This document shows positions 15,027 through 15,778 of a stretch of DNA of 15,778 bases, in pieces. The stretch covers positions 1 to 15,778 of the forward strand of contig JBBRFH010000049.1 in the NCBI GenBank assembly GCA_038224615.1. The letters are read 5' to 3'. The translations under genes were made by a program, and so were the position numbers. Positions within the stretch are counted from its first letter, which is position 1. Each line of letters starts with the position of its first letter. The notes beneath the pieces were generated by a model. The model was given only the letters and a program-made list of their open reading frames with translations, searched no databases and was not told the origin of the DNA. The DNA comes from JBBRFH01 sp038224615 (lineage in GTDB: Bacteria; Planctomycetota; Phycisphaerae; Tepidisphaerales; Tepidisphaeraceae).

Positions 15027-15203
15027 TCCACGAATCTGTGCGAATTGACACGAATGAAATCAGAGCTTCGATGCTTGGTACTTGGTACTGCGGGCATCCT
15101 GCCCACAGATCGTTTCTCTGCGCGATGTGCGTGGGCAGGATGCCCACACTACAAAGGGCGCAGAACCAACTCTGCGTTCGTGGGATTCGTGTCAATTCGT
15201 GGA
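15027..15203. repeat. Nested inverted repeat filling the pyrR-pyrB spacer
   Basis: The outer arms contain TCCACGAAT units. A 15-base segment CGAATTGACACGAAT at 15041-15055 is exactly inverted at 15185-15199, inside larger arms 15027-15065 and 15170-15203. The inner arms are an exact 14-base inverted pair, GGGCATCCTGCCCA at 15092-15105 and its complement at 15132-15145. A small hairpin CGCAGA/TCTGCG lies at 15159-15176. The right outer arm encodes the last few codons and stop of pyrR (stop at 15194-15192). The units differ from those in the pyrB-pyrC spacer. Confidence 0.85.
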
Positions 15204-15740
15204 TGTTCTCCTCTGTTCGACCTCGATGCCATCATACGTGTCGCGCGTGGCGACTTTTACTTTGACGACCTGGTCGGTTGCGAGTTCGCCAAGTTTGAGC
15301 GCGACGGCGTCGGCCTGGATGGGCAGTTCGCGGCCGCCGCGGTCGACAAGGATGGCCAGGCGCACGGCGCTGGGGCGGCCGTAGTCGGCGAGCGCGTCGA
15401 GCGCGGCGCGGACGGTTCGGCCGGTGAACAGCACGTCATCGACGAGAATCAACGGGCGCTTGTCGATTTCAAAGTTCAGCACGGTCGGCCGCACCAGCGG
15501 GCGCGGGCCGATCTCGGAGAGGTCGTCTCGATAGAGCGTGATGTCGAGCGCGCCAAATCCCGACTGCGTCCGGCCGCGCGCCTGGAGCATCGGCTGGAGG
15601 CGTTCGGCGAGGATCTCCCCGCGCGTGCGGATGCCGACAAGGTTGTACGGCTGGTCTTGCGGAATCAGGGAAACAATCTGGTCGGCGAGTTCGTTCAACA
15701 GACGCGAGAATTGGTCGGCGTCAAAGTGCGTCTGCTGCAT
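15192..15740 (-). CDS. pyrR: PyrR, bifunctional pyrimidine regulator / uracil phosphoribosyltransferase
   Basis: PyrR is a PRTase-fold protein that in many bacteria binds pyr mRNA in response to UMP and also makes UMP from uracil and PRPP. The 182-residue product is the usual size. It has the PRPP-binding loop VDDVLFTGRT at 100-109, VGIRTRG at 35-41, DITLYRDDLS at 66-75 and LVDRGGRELPI at 131-141, all typical of PyrR. The last residues (RRTSTN) come from repeat sequence. It is the first gene of the pyr cluster and begins ten bases after a promoter-like -10 box, so its mRNA may be nearly leaderless. I found no PyrR-binding consensus upstream or in the pyrR-pyrB spacer. Confidence 0.95.
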   Translation of the reverse strand: MQQTHFDADQFSRLLNELADQIVSLIPQDQPYNLVGIRTRGEILAERLQPMLQARGRTQSGFGALDITLYRDDLSEIGPRPLVRPTVLNFEIDKRPLILVDDVLFTGRTVRAALDALADYGRPSAVRLAILVDRGGRELPIQADAVALKLGELATDQVVKVKVATRDTYDGIEVEQRRTSTN

Positions 15741-15750
15741 GGCGCTTCGG

Positions 15751-15778
15751 ATTATGTCGACGCGCGTTCCGGCGTCAA
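15751..15778 (-). promoter_or_regulatory. Candidate promoter of the pyr cluster, implying a near-leaderless pyrR mRNA
   Basis: On the minus strand TTGACG (15778-15773) and CATAAT (15756-15751) each match the sigma-70 consensus at five of six positions, with a 16-base spacer. The pyrR ATG begins ten bases after the -10 box, so transcription would start within about five bases of the start codon. The -35 box lies at the very edge of the window. Confidence 0.6.

Noticed and set aside
15020..15191. PyrR-binding attenuator in the pyrR-pyrB spacer
   Set aside because: No match to the UCC-N-G-N-GAGG type binding loop was seen and no U-run terminator follows; the structure is explained by the inverted repeats.

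Overview
The window is bacterial, GC-rich and densely coded. Almost everything reads on the minus strand. Gene order, protein sequences and the spacer repeats are most like a planctomycete, perhaps class Phycisphaerae. That assignment rests on recalled resemblance and has not been searched.

Layout along minus-strand transcription, right to left. (1) 15778-12400 is a pyrimidine cluster: pyrR, pyrB, pyrC, then a CAU-anticodon tRNA (best read as tRNA-Ile2) and an intrinsic terminator. A promoter-like sequence sits directly against pyrR, leaving almost no 5' leader. (2) 12400-10655 is the only weakly annotated stretch. It holds a plus-strand gene for a 267-residue protein with two QW-like repeats, then a 58-residue ThiS/MoaD/ubiquitin-like protein that looks C-terminally truncated by a frameshift, then about 400 bases with no recognisable gene. 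(3) 10654-6742 encodes a System II cytochrome c synthase, a ResB-like protein followed by a CcsA-like protein with a large extra N-terminal domain. (4) 6478-5966 is a YciF/DUF892 ferritin-like protein. (5) 5731-3560 is fusA (EF-G). (6) 3178-1 is the S10 ribosomal operon in canonical order: rpsJ, rplC, rplD, rplW, rplB and the first codons of rpsS.

Most of the window is translation machinery (EF-G, five complete ribosomal proteins, a tRNA) and pyrimidine nucleotide supply. ResB and CcsA act together at the membrane to attach haem to exported cytochromes c.

The main finding beyond gene content is in the spacers. Five short same-strand spacers (rplB/rpsS, rplW/rplB, rplC/rplD, pyrB/pyrC, pyrR/pyrB) each contain a degenerate inverted repeat built from 7-10 base units. 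There are at least four different unit sequences, and in the pyr cluster the repeats overlap the upstream genes' stop codons. The rpsJ/rplC spacer is different: 191 bases with five potential hairpins, the last ending two bases before the rplC start, so it is a candidate RNA regulatory leader.
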